From Sporothrix humicola (taxonomy: Eukaryota > Ascomycota > Sordariomycetes > Ophiostomatales > Ophiostomataceae), in NCBI GenBank assembly GCA_021396245.1, contig WNYE01000047.1:248001-312000 (forward strand): a stretch of DNA of 64,000 bases, given 5' to 3'. The position numbers and the translations under genes were made by a program. Each line of letters starts with the position of its first letter. The first letter of the stretch is position 1. The notes beneath the pieces were generated by a model, which searched no databases, was not told the origin of the DNA, and worked only from the letters and a program-made list of their open reading frames with translations. This document shows, one piece after another, positions 11,401 through 20,217 of this stretch.

Positions 11401-12689
11401 GTGCCGAAATGGTCTTGGCCGAAGGCGGTATCGATGAGGAGGAGGACGACGGCGATCTCGATGGACACAACAACAGCCGCCTCACCAACCGCAGCGCCTA
11501 CTACGGTCATGATCAGCCGTCAGACTCGGACAGTGACAGCGGCAGCCATATCGACAGCATCTCCGACCCCGAAAGCAACCCAGATGCACCGCGTGCCAAT
11601 GACAGCCGTCTGTCGACACATCGCGGAGATATCAGTGTCGCATCCATGTCCATGCTGGCCGACACGAGTGCCGCCTTCCCGACCATGGATTTCTCGGTTC
11701 TGACCGGCCACCACCTCCAGTACAACCCGCCCGACGACGTCATGCGCCGCCAGTTTTGCACAATGGCCCGCGAGGCCGGGTTTGCCACGGCCACGGACTT
11801 TGCCGTCGTTGTCGAAGGCTGGACGCCCGAGCAGCGGCGGCAGTGTCTCGAGACCTTTTACAGGAAGCGGGAGCAGTTGGTGCGCGAGCAGATGGAGGCC
11901 GCGCGGGAGACCGAAAGTGAGGGAGAGGACGGCGACGCCAACAATATTGAGAGACGCCAGTTTTCTGCGAACGAAATCAAAGCAGACGAGGATCCCGACG
12001 ACAGACCACAAGATGAGATCGCCTCGTTAGTTATTATCAATGACGATGTCGTCGAGAGGCGGGAGCTCATTGTCAACATGGACGAGCTGGATGCCAACCC
12101 GGATACGAAAATCAAAGGAAAGGGCAAAGCCAAAGAGGATGTCAAGGACAAGAAAGAGTCTAAAGACGTGAAAAAGAAGGAAGACGCCAACGAGGCCAGT
12201 GGAAAGAAGGAAGCCGATGTCGACGAGAAAAAGCCTGTGTCGGTAAAAAAGGACGAGTACGATGGCAAAAACCAGGTCAGGACAGTCGAGGCCGAGCCTG
12301 GGCCAAGTCTCCCGCAAATCAAAAGGGAACCACACTACGAGATGATCCTGTCGACACAAGGGACGGTCACACAGACACAGCCGCAGACGCAGACGCAGGC
12401 TACCCAGTCTATCGCTTCGGTGCGAGTCAAGAGAGAATTCAGTGAAAACAGCCACCAAGCAGTCGAACCGATGTCAATTGATAGCAACGTCCAGAACGAC
12501 ATCGAAGGCACCAACGCAGACGACGGTAGAATCGTTGTCTTGCTGTCGAGTAGTCCTGTCGCTGCTCCCGTCGAAAGAGAGCCTGCCTCCGTTGTCGAGA
12601 TCCCAGACCAGGCGTCTGTGCCGCCCATCTCGCTTACTCGCTCTATTCACGAAATAATTGACGATTCGGATGAGACGGACGAGCTGTGA
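8406..12689 (+). CDS. ERCC6L2: SNF2-family DNA-dependent ATPase, ERCC6L2/Rad26-like
   Basis: Nuclear DNA translocase of the Rad26/ERCC6L2 group, linked in other organisms to transcription- and replication-associated DNA repair. One exon, 1427 residues, ATG at 8406; an in-frame GTG at 8265 only extends into the leader. The N-terminus is acidic with a K/R/G-rich stretch (about 105-130). Walker A GDDMGLGKT is at 286-294. The motif II box reads DECH at 411-414. LTGTAIQNKYEELW is motif III. The C-lobe has LISTKAGGVGLNITSANKV and QAQDRAYRIGQ, including the arginine finger. RRYFKGVQQDQTRQGEIFG after the motor is an ERCC6L2-type segment, which argues against plain Rad26. A conserved FxxxVEGWTPEQRRQCLETF block lies near residue 1140. 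The C-terminal tail is low-complexity and charged, with SUMO-like VKRE/IKRE sites. Confidence 0.9.
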   Translation: MAARSAAYNEGIDIDDESTASELEVDLGLDLEPFDTPGPSSSKGVKRRRSQIIANGDEDDDGDEDGPDQQRPRKEERPENGDATVKVEWTDESDGEYERLKKKKKGAGARGRGRGRGRGGRGGSSISRKDGKTDLKGKGKGRMASSTDAIIDEIIGEEEEEDLTIPDYIRQRRREFDQRRALLNDAGLRLPPDYSDIYFSDDEHERRRRRNKTLGIKNGSRADTPLQTRPQFDNSVRPSRENKDILLEYSAGVVPGCMAQYLRDYQVAGVQFLHQLFVYQKGGILGDDMGLGKTVQVAAFLTAAFGKTGDERDDKRMRKMRRAHGEGGDDDDSSWYPRVLVVCPGSLIQNWRNELQRWGWWHVDLYHGSGKDDVLQSAKAGRLEIMVTTYTTYKNHRDRINTVRWDAVVADECHVLKERKSETTRAMNEVNALCRIGLTGTAIQNKYEELWTLLNWTNPGRFGTLAEWQQTISRPLTIGQSHDATLYQLSLARATARKLVQNLLPEFFLRRMKSLIAHQLPKKTDRVVFCPLTDRQSEAYENFVNSDLVENLRRVSEPCEYHPDKKRGWCCFKYVTPVPGMRVTWFTLMFPCIQNLLKLSNHLTLLIPSADSVVGTARDEDEDEEEYESGDDDEQGNGEGSSKRLPPSSKLAKIKSVSAAKAANDRHKRAMAVLKTCVPDDWETLYHQRDSLVNLANPDFCGKWKVLRKLLRFWHENGDKVLVFSHNVRLLRILQHLFHNTSYSVSYLDGSLSYDERQRVVDDFNADPAQFVFLISTKAGGVGLNITSANKVVIFDPHWNPAYDLQAQDRAYRIGQVRDVDVFRLVSAGTIEEIVYARQIYKQQQANIGYSASTERRYFKGVQQDQTRQGEIFGLNNLFTYSANQVVLRDIVNKTNIAEAKVGVHLSAIDMDQLAADKDNEMLVKLEGAASGNQMAALMKTEDEDTKEDVKPKVEDKEDADASKSDAIQAILASAGVEYTHDNSEVVGSSRVEAQLSRRAEMVLAEGGIDEEEDDGDLDGHNNSRLTNRSAYYGHDQPSDSDSDSGSHIDSISDPESNPDAPRANDSRLSTHRGDISVASMSMLADTSAAFPTMDFSVLTGHHLQYNPPDDVMRRQFCTMAREAGFATATDFAVVVEGWTPEQRRQCLETFYRKREQLVREQMEAARETESEGEDGDANNIERRQFSANEIKADEDPDDRPQDEIASLVIINDDVVERRELIVNMDELDANPDTKIKGKGKAKEDVKDKKESKDVKKKEDANEASGKKEADVDEKKPVSVKKDEYDGKNQVRTVEAEPGPSLPQIKREPHYEMILSTQGTVTQTQPQTQTQATQSIASVRVKREFSENSHQAVEPMSIDSNVQNDIEGTNADDGRIVVLLSSSPVAAPVEREPASVVEIPDQASVPPISLTRSIHEIIDDSDETDEL

Positions 12690-13162
12690 GAGGATCAAGG
12701 GGGACGACAGATGAGAGCATCTCATGTATATATGTACTTTTACGATACCATGATACCCTATTTTAGAATCAAACACTAGAAGACCCGGTGTCTTTTAATT
12801 CCGTATGCTTCTGATCTTATTTCGAGATATCTTGTCCTTCTTATTTTCGTATTGCAGTGTCAACTAAAAAAAAAAAAAAAAACATAAAATACCATCTATA
12901 ACAAACATTTTGGTCATACAGCCCTGGGGGGATGTACTTTGAAGGACCTTTTGAATCGTTCAGAATTTTCAGATACCACCCGATTTCCTTTTACGTCTTC
13001 TTTGTAAGCAGGAGATGTGTTTGATTGTACTAGGTTCTTTGAGTGCGCCGTCTTCAACCCCCCCTTACAACTTCTGTTGCGTGTTGTTTCAAGAAAGACC
13101 AAGGTGTCCAAGTTTGCTGTTAATCGTACAGATACCGTGGACTTACTGGAAGCTGTTAAGCT
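12690..13162. other. Convergent intergenic region
   Basis: 3' flanks of the SNF2 gene (+) and kinase B (-) meet here. An A-run at 12866-12882 and AT-rich sequence around it could serve polyadenylation. No gene is supported. Confidence 0.5.
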
Positions 13163-14559
13163 TCACACATCAATGTCTTGAAACCATGGGTCCTTCTCCA
13201 AGAGCTCTTCTGCCGACGGTCGCTCGTTCGGGTCGAATTTGAAAATCTGCCACAGCACATCTGTGATTTGCTTTGCTTCCTTGTCAGAAATACCCTCAGG
13301 AGCACACTCCTTGAATCGTCTCTCCAGTGCGTCTTGGTCGTTGACAGCCGCCCACTTTGCCAGTAAATCCCGGGGAAGAGGGCCGAGCAGCTCATGGAGC
13401 ATGCCAATATGACGATTGTCTTTGATATTTGTATCCTTCTTATTTGGTACCTGATCGTCGAAAATGTCGTACCCAGTGATGGTCTTGAACATGAAGCAGC
13501 CAAATCCCCAGATATCAATATGTCTGCCTTCAAACAGTTCTACATCAGGTCCAGACTCATCAGGAATGATGGGTTCAGGGGCCCGGTTAGTTTTGACATG
13601 TTCCACGATATTCTTGAGTGGTAGCAGGTTTTTGGTGCAGTATGCTAAACAAGAAAACAAGAATGATATGTTAGCGGGTGAAAGGAGGAATAATCAAACA
13701 AGAGGGGGGAAGGATATTACCTGTGCTCATCATTCCCAGCTTAACCCGAGGAGGCACCTCTGTAACATCAGGAAGCCCGATTTTGGGATTTGATTCATAA
13801 ATATATTTTGGCAAACATTTGTCGACTCTTTCATTGCCCGTCCGCGGAACCGTGGCGATCTTTTGGGTTGGAAGGCATTCATGGTGTCTACCGAAATCAA
13901 AACCGTTTGGAATATCAAGAAGGATACGCTCGGCGCAAAGGTCGCCCACGGCAAGAGAGTTACCGTGCGCGTGTAGCAGTGCTTGTAGCACTTGCTTTAC
14001 AATTACTCGGGATGTTGAGAGTGGGAGTCGGCGTGGATGATGCTTTGATTCCGGCATGCAATCCAGTAGCTCACTCAAACTTCCACACATCAAAGGAACC
14101 ACGAGGCACAAGTGCCTGCCATTGGGACCTCCGTAGATTTTAAAGTCGTCGAGTAGGAGAGAAAAGCGTTTTTTATCTAACAGGTACTGATGTTTGAGTC
14201 TGGGGTAAAGGTAGTACCCGGTACTGTCGAAGAAATGGTGCGCCGAGCACGCTTCGTCGGCGCTGTCGTCGTCACTCGAGGACCCGTGAGTGAAGATTTT
14301 CAAAACAACATATCTATCTTTTCTGCAGAGGATAGAATATTATTAGCAATATGCCGGAAGAAGAAGAAAAGAAGAAACTGGGAAGAACCTACTCTGTATC
14401 ATGAGCCATCCATACCGTGCATATATCGCTGTATCCAAGTTTGGCCAGGATCTTGTACCTGTAGTTAAACATATCGCCCAGCGCTACCGGATGGTAGCCA
14501 CCATGGCGATACTTCTTTATATCCTCTGTGGGAAAATCGCATTCGAATGTGCTTTCCAT
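13163..14559 (-). CDS. SRPK-like protein kinase, copy B (probable pseudokinase)
   Basis: Three exons, 14559-14393, 14322-13721 and 13644-13163; 416 residues. Introns are 70 bp (GTAGGT...GCAG) and 76 bp (GTAATA...TTTAG with a GCTAAC branch). Intron 1 is phase 2 after MAHDTE and intron 2 is phase 1 after the DFG region, as in C, D and E. Beta-3 lysine K64 (VVLK), the hinge GGPNGRHLCLVV, RAPE and DIWGFGCFMFKTITG are kept. The catalytic loop reads VGDLCAER at 181-188: aspartate kept, histidine changed to valine, metal-binding asparagine changed to arginine. The DFG aspartate position is serine (S255 in GMMSTAY). A functional magnesium site therefore looks lost. The insert between beta-3 and helix C is acidic (SSSDDDSADE). 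It is divergently arranged with copy C. Confidence 0.87.
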
Positions 14560-14706
14560 CGTGAGATTTGTAAACGTGAGAAGATAAATGAATAAATGAT
14601 CAAGGCGAAATTGTGAAAAAAGAAATGATGTGATAGAGGAACAGAAAAGTTAAGAGAGAAGAGATCAAAATCCTGGATGTGGTCCTGTATGTGGTCCTGT
14701 TGATCC

Positions 14707-14713
14707 TATTTAT
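14707..14713 (-). promoter_or_regulatory. TATA-like element of kinase B
   Basis: Reads ATAAATA on the minus strand about 150 bp before the ATG at 14559, immediately before the GATGAGCAG block of the shared module. The spacing is like that in copy A. Confidence 0.4.
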
Positions 14714-14736
14714 CTGATGATCGACTTGTGTAGACC

Positions 14737-14847
14737 AAGGGATGAGCAGGTAAGAGAATCACATATTATTATGTGAGTTCCGATGGTTTCTTTGATGATA
14801 GAAGCCGTCATCCGAAAATAGAACCGAGTTTGAAGGGATACAAACAG
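14737..14847 (-). promoter_or_regulatory. Conserved upstream module of kinase B
   Basis: Plus strand: AAGGGATGAGCAG (ending at 14749), then TTTGATGATAGAAGCCGTCA (14791-14810), then GTTTGAAGGGATACAAACAG (14828-14847). The first two blocks match copy A (5466-5550). The last block, reverse-complemented, matches CTTGTATCCCTTGAAACT in the tandem repeat before copy D. The stretch also lies upstream of copy C in the opposite orientation, so it could act on both genes. Confidence 0.6.
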
Positions 14848-14937
14848 TGAAAGGAGCATCAAACCGTGTCAAAGAGGCGCCATTACCCCGCCCTTCACTA
14901 AAAGGTTTATATTTGCCACCTCACGCCTACAAACACC

Positions 14938-15015
14938 ATGACGGAAAGCACATTTGAATGCGATTTTCCCACAGGGGACATAAAGGACCATTGCCGGGTC
15001 TTTGACGGTCATTGA
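14938..15015 (+). pseudogene. Truncated SRPK-like first exon (relic)
   Basis: An ATG at 14938 opens 25 codons (MTESTFECDFPTGDIKDH, then a diverged end) and stops at 15013-15015. The first 18 residues match the N-terminus of copy B (MESTFECDFPTEDIKK) with a one-codon insertion. The DNA match is near-identical for about 45 bases. The match ends before the GGYHPVALGD segment that every intact copy has, and no kinase domain follows. It is a broken 5' fragment in opposite orientation to copy B. A TATA-like TTTATATTT sits about 30 bp before it. Confidence 0.7.
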
Positions 15016-15313
15016 GATAAAGATTTATGCCTTCTATTGGGATAAAAATATTCAAACTATCATGGTCTATTTTGAAAGTGAGTCAAGTTTGAGCTATGCA
15101 ACCTTTTGCACAAAGACGAAGAAGAGGTTTCGATGTGAAATCAGGCATGGAATATAAACAAAGCGCATACTGCTCTCGTTGTTTATGCCGTTTTGGATCT
15201 CGGTCATATTTTTGAACAGCGCCTTCTGTAGTCAACAAAAGACGAAAGAAGCCTTTAAGTCTCGAGTCGTGAGACACCATAAGCTTTACATTCCATCCTT
15301 CCGTATTTTTATG

Positions 15314-15322
15314 TATATATAG
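15314..15322 (+). promoter_or_regulatory. TATA box of kinase C
   Basis: TATATATAG, 96 bp before the ATG at 15410. Confidence 0.55.
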
Positions 15323-15409
15323 GGACACCAGAGCCTCATCTAGCGCCCCATTTCCACTACCTAAAAACACATAAAAAACTATCACTCATTCTACAGACAC
15401 AACCTTACA

Positions 15410-17227
15410 ATGGAAAACACACTGGAACACGACTTTCCCACAGAGGACATAAAAAGATACTGTCCTGGCGGCTACCATCCAGTGGCGCTCGGCGATACGC
15501 TCCGTGGGCTCGAGATCCTTGGCAAGATAGGATACAGCGATACATTTACAGTATGGACGGTTTGCCATTCAAAGTGAGATATTTTACACCTACTCCCTCA
15601 ACCCCTCCCCCGGTATTTAGACTAATGTTAATATATTGTCCTTTCCAGTAACTCTTCTTACTACAGAGTCTTGAAAATCTTCACAGCAGAATACTCTGCT
15701 AACAGCAAGAGACTCCGAAATGGGAGGCTGATGAACAGCCGCATCAGCTGGTGTGGAAGAGACGACGGCTGGGACCACTTTACCCTCTATCAGCCTTGCG
15801 ACAGATTTCTGCATGCTGGACCAAACGGGACACACTTGTGCCTTGTGTTTGACATGCAGCCTCGAAATAGCAGAAGAAGCTTGTACACGGCCCCCCTGTA
15901 CAAAATGTCTGGACTCTGTACTTGGGTTTGCAGTGCCCAACTCGAGCTGCCGGGCGTCACGCCGAAGCGCCTTCCGCTCCCACCGCGGATGAAGCGGAGC
16001 ATCGTAAAACAGGTGCTCCAGGCCCTCGCGCTTTTGCATAGGACTGGCTTTGCCTACGGCAGCCTGAGCCCGGAACATATGGTGCTCGATGTGTACTATC
16101 GCCTGAGGACCATTTACAAGAGCTATTCACCAGACGATATCCGTGGATTTTATACACAGAAGAAAGTTGAGGGAGAAACGATCAAGTCGGTTGTGCCAAC
16201 AGGAAATGAAGAGGCCGACAAATCCCTGCCGCCATACCTCTGCAAATCGGTTCCGCTAAACTTTTTTGCTGCGGGTGAAGATGTGCCCTGGGAGGTCAAG
16301 TTAACAAATGTATATGGAAGTATGTCTACAATACACCCCCATTCCGTCTTATGGTTATCCCTAATGCTAACATACATCCCCTCTGTAGTTTATGATTCTC
16401 GAATGCCGCCACCACTTGGACGTAATGTGCGGACCGAACACCGTGCCCCAGAGCTGATGCTTTCCGATTCTGAGTCCAACCCCAATATGACTGATTCCAA
16501 TATGACTGATGGCAACCATCTTCATGGCCAGAAACTCGATATTTGGGATTTTGGCTGCTTCATGTTTAGCATCCTTACTGGCGTCGAGCTTTTTGACTGC
16601 CCATCTGACTCCAAGTCAGAAATTATGTCCCGGGCTAGCGAGACCAAGGATGCTCAGGACGATTTTCACCTTTTAATGCTCAGCCATCGACTTGGTCCTC
16701 TTCCTGATCATGTATTCAAAAAATGGACGCGGTCATCTTTATATTTTGACCAGAACAAAGATCTGTACAATTGCCGTATCAAGCCTACCCACCAGAAAGA
16801 AAAGCAGCACAAGGGAACGGGGCATGACGGGAACGTGAAAAGGGGGGTCCGAGGATCGAAACGAGGGAAGAAAACGAAGCGAGGCAGAAAGACGAAACGA
16901 GGAGGGAGTACAAAACGAGGAAAGAAAACGAACAGAGACAAAAGGCCCGCCAAGGAAAATAAGCCGCTCATGTTAAAGGATATGGAGGACACCTTGGAGG
17001 ACCGATTCAACAAGCATCGCCCAGACTTTATCTCTGAGGAGGAAGCAACACAAATTACGGAGATCCTCCGAAAGATTTTCAGGTACGACCCGGCAGAGCG
17101 GCCATCGGCCGAGAGCCTTTTGGCAGACCCATGGTTCAAAGGTATTGCAGAACCGCCAAAGTGGCATGACCTAGATTCGCCCCCTTTCAAAACACCTCTG
17201 CCCAAACTTTTTGAGCCTTTAACTTGA
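15410..17227 (+). CDS. SRPK-like protein kinase, copy C (probable pseudokinase)
   Basis: Exons 15410-15573, 15649-16319 and 16389-17227; 557 residues. Intron 1 (75 bp, GTGAGA...CCAG) is phase 2. Intron 2 (69 bp, GTATGT, GCTAAC branch, GTAG) is phase 1 and would stay open if retained. K64 (RVLK), the hinge AGPNGTHLCLVF, RAPE and DIWDFGCFMF are kept. The catalytic loop reads YGSLSPEH at 191-198, so aspartate is serine and asparagine is histidine. The DFG aspartate position is tyrosine (Y277). Exon 1 resembles copy B (DFPTEDIK, GGYHPVALGD), while exons 2-3 resemble copy A (TAEYSA; ETKD.QDDFHLLM; SSLYFDQ). A Lys/Arg/Gly tandem repeat (KTKRG-type units, DNA 16834-16950) replaces the acidic insert of copy A and could be a nuclear signal or RNA-binding patch. 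Catalysis is very unlikely. Confidence 0.87.
16834..16950 (+). repeat. Coding repeat of KxKRG units in kinase C
   Basis: Degenerate short repeats with AAACGAG-type cores encode about five copies of a KRG(x)KTKRG pattern. They sit in the loop between the SSLYFDQ and PLMLKDMEDTLEDR segments. The equivalent loop of copy A is Glu/Gly-rich and has no such repeat. Confidence 0.7.
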
Positions 17228-17817
17228 TGTGGTTAAATATGACAACTTGGTTAAAAGCTGCAGTTGGTTTTTTTTCTGAAATATTACGCACGGAGGAACA
17301 GAATAAGAGAAACGGTGCCAGCAGCATGGCACATAAATTTGAATTATCTCTTTCCACGCTTTTACAAAGTCCCATACGATTTTACTTTTTCTTCTTTGAA
17401 ACCGTGAAGTCGTCCCTAAATATATTTATTTTTATCTTTCATACCTAATTTCTTTGACACGCTGAGGTAAAGATATTCAAAACAGGATGTGATCTATTTT
17501 CGACTCGAGTTATATTTTAAACGTATCGAAGGATCAGGAGTCCTTTGAGACCAACACCAAAATGCAACAACAGTGAATGCTATGTGAGTGGTGGCCGCCC
17601 TTTGAATACAGGCGCCCTACTGTTTTGCTTGTATCCCTTGAAACTGGCGGCATGTCGATTCCTGTCGTAATAAGGTAATTATTTGACACAATCCACGACA
17701 ACCCGCACGATGATTAGTGTATAAATGCCCTCACCGGAAGTTGCTTGTATCCCTTGAAACTGGCGGCATGTCGATTCCTGTCGTAATAAGGTAATTATTT
17801 GACACAATCCACGACAA

Positions 17818-17917
17818 NNNNNNNNNNNNNNNNNNNNNNNNNNNNNNNNNNNNNNNNNNNNNNNNNNNNNNNNNNNNNNNNNNNNNNNNNNNNNNNNNNN
17901 NNNNNNNNNNNNNNNNN
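17818..17917. other. Assembly gap (100 N)
   Basis: Exactly 100 N, the usual placeholder for a gap of unknown length. The flanks join in register within the 116-bp repeat, so the missing DNA is probably zero or a whole number of repeat units. Confidence 0.95.
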
Positions 17918-17935
17918 CCCGCACGATGATTAGTG

Positions 17936-17942
17936 TATAAAT
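17936..17942 (+). promoter_or_regulatory. TATA box of kinase D
   Basis: TATAAAT in the last repeat unit, 128 bp before the ATG at 18064. The same element occurs in the preceding unit at 17720-17726. Confidence 0.5.
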
Positions 17943-18063
17943 GCAACCACCGGAAGCACATAAACTACTTGATGGACTTCCCTGATAGTTTACCTCTACC
18001 ATTTGATTTTGTCTTTTCAACCCAAAAGATTCATTCACCCACCCTACGACTACCAGTATTATA

Positions 18064-19589
18064 ATGTCTTTCACGCCCGTCGTCAAGCCTCTCACCGAGA
18101 ATGTTAAAAATTACTCAGTGTCTGGCTACCATCCGGTAGCACTCGGAGATACGTTTAAAAAAGAGCGGTACAAAGTCCTCGCCAAACTAGGACACAGCGT
18201 CTTATCTACAGTATGGATGGCCCGCGATACAAAGTATGTCTTTCTCCGCCACCTTCACCTTCACCTTCATCTTCCCTTTGCCTGGGACCTTGAAGCTAAC
18301 ATGTCGTACTTTCCAGAGATGACGTATTCGTTGTTTTGAAAATTCTTACAATCGATTTCTCTCAGAGCGAAAGAAGCTCCGAAGTGAGGAAATCGTTTGA
18401 ACACCTGAAAGGAGGGTTTCTCCAGAAAGTAGGGTCTCTCGGGCGCAGTGTTCAATTCAAAAGCACCGATCACTTTACTCTCATGTTGGACGATTTTACT
18501 ATCAATGGTCCTAACGGCAAGCACAAATGCTTTGTGTTCCAGCCGATGTCCACAAGCGTCGGCCATTTACTTGCTCTTAGAATGAGTCTACCATATTTTT
18601 ATCATTTACCTCTGCCCATGCCCCGGAGTATTGTCAAACAAGTCTTACAAGCAATGGCCCTTGCTCACGACCGCGACACTGTTCTCGGCGACCTTGACCC
18701 AGACCAGATCTTATTCGATCTACGAGACCGCAAAGGTTTTAATGCGTTGAATGAGGAAACGTTTATCAAAAAAGCAGCCGAAGCTGGCTCCACCGAGGTT
18801 GAAAAGACAGGCGATAAAAAGAAGGACAGACACCGGCCACAGTATCTTTGCAACCCGATTTCCATGAAAGAGTTCTATCCAGAGCTAGAGAAGCCTTGTC
18901 GGGTTAAAGTCTCAAATTTATACAATGGTATATTTTGTCTAACTCATCCCCCTCCCCTCTTCCATTATTTTGCCTCTCTCTTTCCCCCCATTTTTGTCGT
19001 TTTGTGGTTCAGCTGCTAACGAATATCTCCTTTTTATATAGCGTGCCCGGTGGATAAGTCGCCCACCCTCGGGGACATCAATATTTATTACAAGAGTCAT
19101 CTTGCCCTTTATCGTGCTCCGGAAGTTATCCTCCCCCAATCTTTGCCCAAGGGCACAAGATTTAACGCTAAACACTGCGATATCTGGACCTTCGGCTGCT
19201 TCATGTACAAAGTCATAACTGGTAAAAACATTTTTGACTATTCCGAACACAACATACCTTTGGCGAAAAAGCCCTCGGCCCTGGATACTAAAGACAACAA
19301 TCAACTTACCATGTTCTACAAGCTGATCGGCAGCTTCCCCCAGAACTTGCTGGAAAAGTGGCAGAATCCCGAGCAATATGTCAACCTGAAGCAAAGGCAC
19401 CCAACTGCACTAGAGGAGCAATTTAGAGCCCATACCCACAGTGCTATCTCTGACGAAGATGCAGTACCAATCACGAATCTTCTGCGGTGGATTTTCAAGT
19501 ACAACCCTAAAGAGCGGCCAACCGCAGCAGAGCTCTTGGAGAACAAATGGTTTGGTGGGACCAAGGATACGCCACTGGCTGATGCATAG
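18064..19589 (+). CDS. SRPK-like protein kinase, copy D (probable pseudokinase)
   Basis: Exons 18064-18233, 18317-18927 and 19042-19589; 442 residues. Introns are 83 bp (GTATGT...CCAG, phase 2) and 114 bp (GTATAT, GCTAAC branch, ATAG, phase 1), at the same positions as in B, C and E. STVWMARDT, K65 (VVLK), the hinge NGPNGKHKCFVF, RAPE and DIWTFGCFMYKVITG are clear. The catalytic loop reads LGDLDPDQ: the aspartate is kept (D182), the asparagine is glutamine (Q187) and the histidine is leucine. The DFG position is tyrosine (Y259, in NLYNACP). The start was chosen because upstream sequence is promoter repeat and the N-terminus aligns with the other copies. A kinase-dead role is likely. Confidence 0.87.
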
Positions 19590-20217
19590 AGCAACCACAA
19601 CCAGTTGAGCATCAAGCAATGTGGATATATTTTACAATTAAATTGTAGTTTGATTTTATCTCTTCGAATAGACATGTTCTCACTGTATTTATAAAGTTAG
19701 TCATTAAGCATAGTCTAGATCAGTCCAGGATTGGAAACAGATGTTCATTAAAGGTGTGCGTGGAAGTGTATGTAATTATCTTAATTTCCTGTGCTTCCAT
19801 GAGGCCAACCGGTGGGTATAGTAAAAGTGTAAATAAATATTATGGGCGTAATAATAAACATCAAACACCCGTGTTTAGCAGTCACTAACATAGCTTCAAC
19901 GAGAATCTTCTCCATGGCACCGTGAACTGTCTCCCTTGATAAATCAGTTCTTTTACGGTCTTCACCTGAAGTCAACAAAGGTGGTTTGTGCTTTTCCCCC
20001 TTTTGGATCTTAAAATAGTACGTTCCTCTTTGGACATCCCTCGTTACCCCCGATATACTAAGTCAACAAGGGAGAGAAAATTTCATAAATAGTCGACAGC
20101 AGTCCCTCCAACTTCGTTTTTTAACTTACCAGACAGCTACCTATACTCTTACTCTATTTTATTTCTATTAAAATACACCTTTATCTAAGCATTGATTTAG
20201 TTGTTGTACGTCACAAT
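19590..20217. other. Intergenic region before kinase E
   Basis: 628 AT-rich bases. A TATA-like ATAAATA is at 20085-20091, 127 bp before the copy-E ATG. The promoter box seen for A, B and D was not found here. No gene is supported. Confidence 0.5.

Larger units (their letters stand above)
14560..15409. other. Divergent promoter region between kinases B and C
   Basis: 850 bp holding, from left to right, the copy-B TATA-like element, the shared upstream module, a truncated exon-1 relic and the copy-C TATA box. Beyond these I see no gene. Confidence 0.6.
17625..17956. repeat. 116-bp direct tandem repeat interrupted by assembly gap
   Basis: A complete unit runs 17625-17740. A second begins at 17741 and is identical for 77 bases to the gap at 17818. 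Sequence after the gap (CCCGCACGATGATTAG, from 17918) continues the unit exactly where it was broken, then diverges slightly after TATAAATGC. Each unit carries CTTGTATCCCTTGAAACT (the family promoter box) and a TATAAAT (17720-17726 and 17936-17942). The true copy number is unknown. Confidence 0.85.
17228..18063. other. Promoter region of kinase D with repeat and gap
   Basis: 836 bp between copies C and D. The first part (17450-17515) shows loose similarity to sequence before copy C near 15020-15065 (an AATATTCAAA then CTATTTT spacing). The rest is the 116-bp tandem repeat with the 100-N gap. No gene is present; open frames across the N block are artefacts. Confidence 0.6.

Noticed and set aside
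17625..17956. CRISPR-like or satellite array
   Set aside because: Only about two 116-bp units without spacers, in a eukaryotic promoter; it is a simple tandem duplication.
17679..18095. Minus-strand frame through the N gap
   Set aside because: It translates N bases and the tandem promoter repeat.
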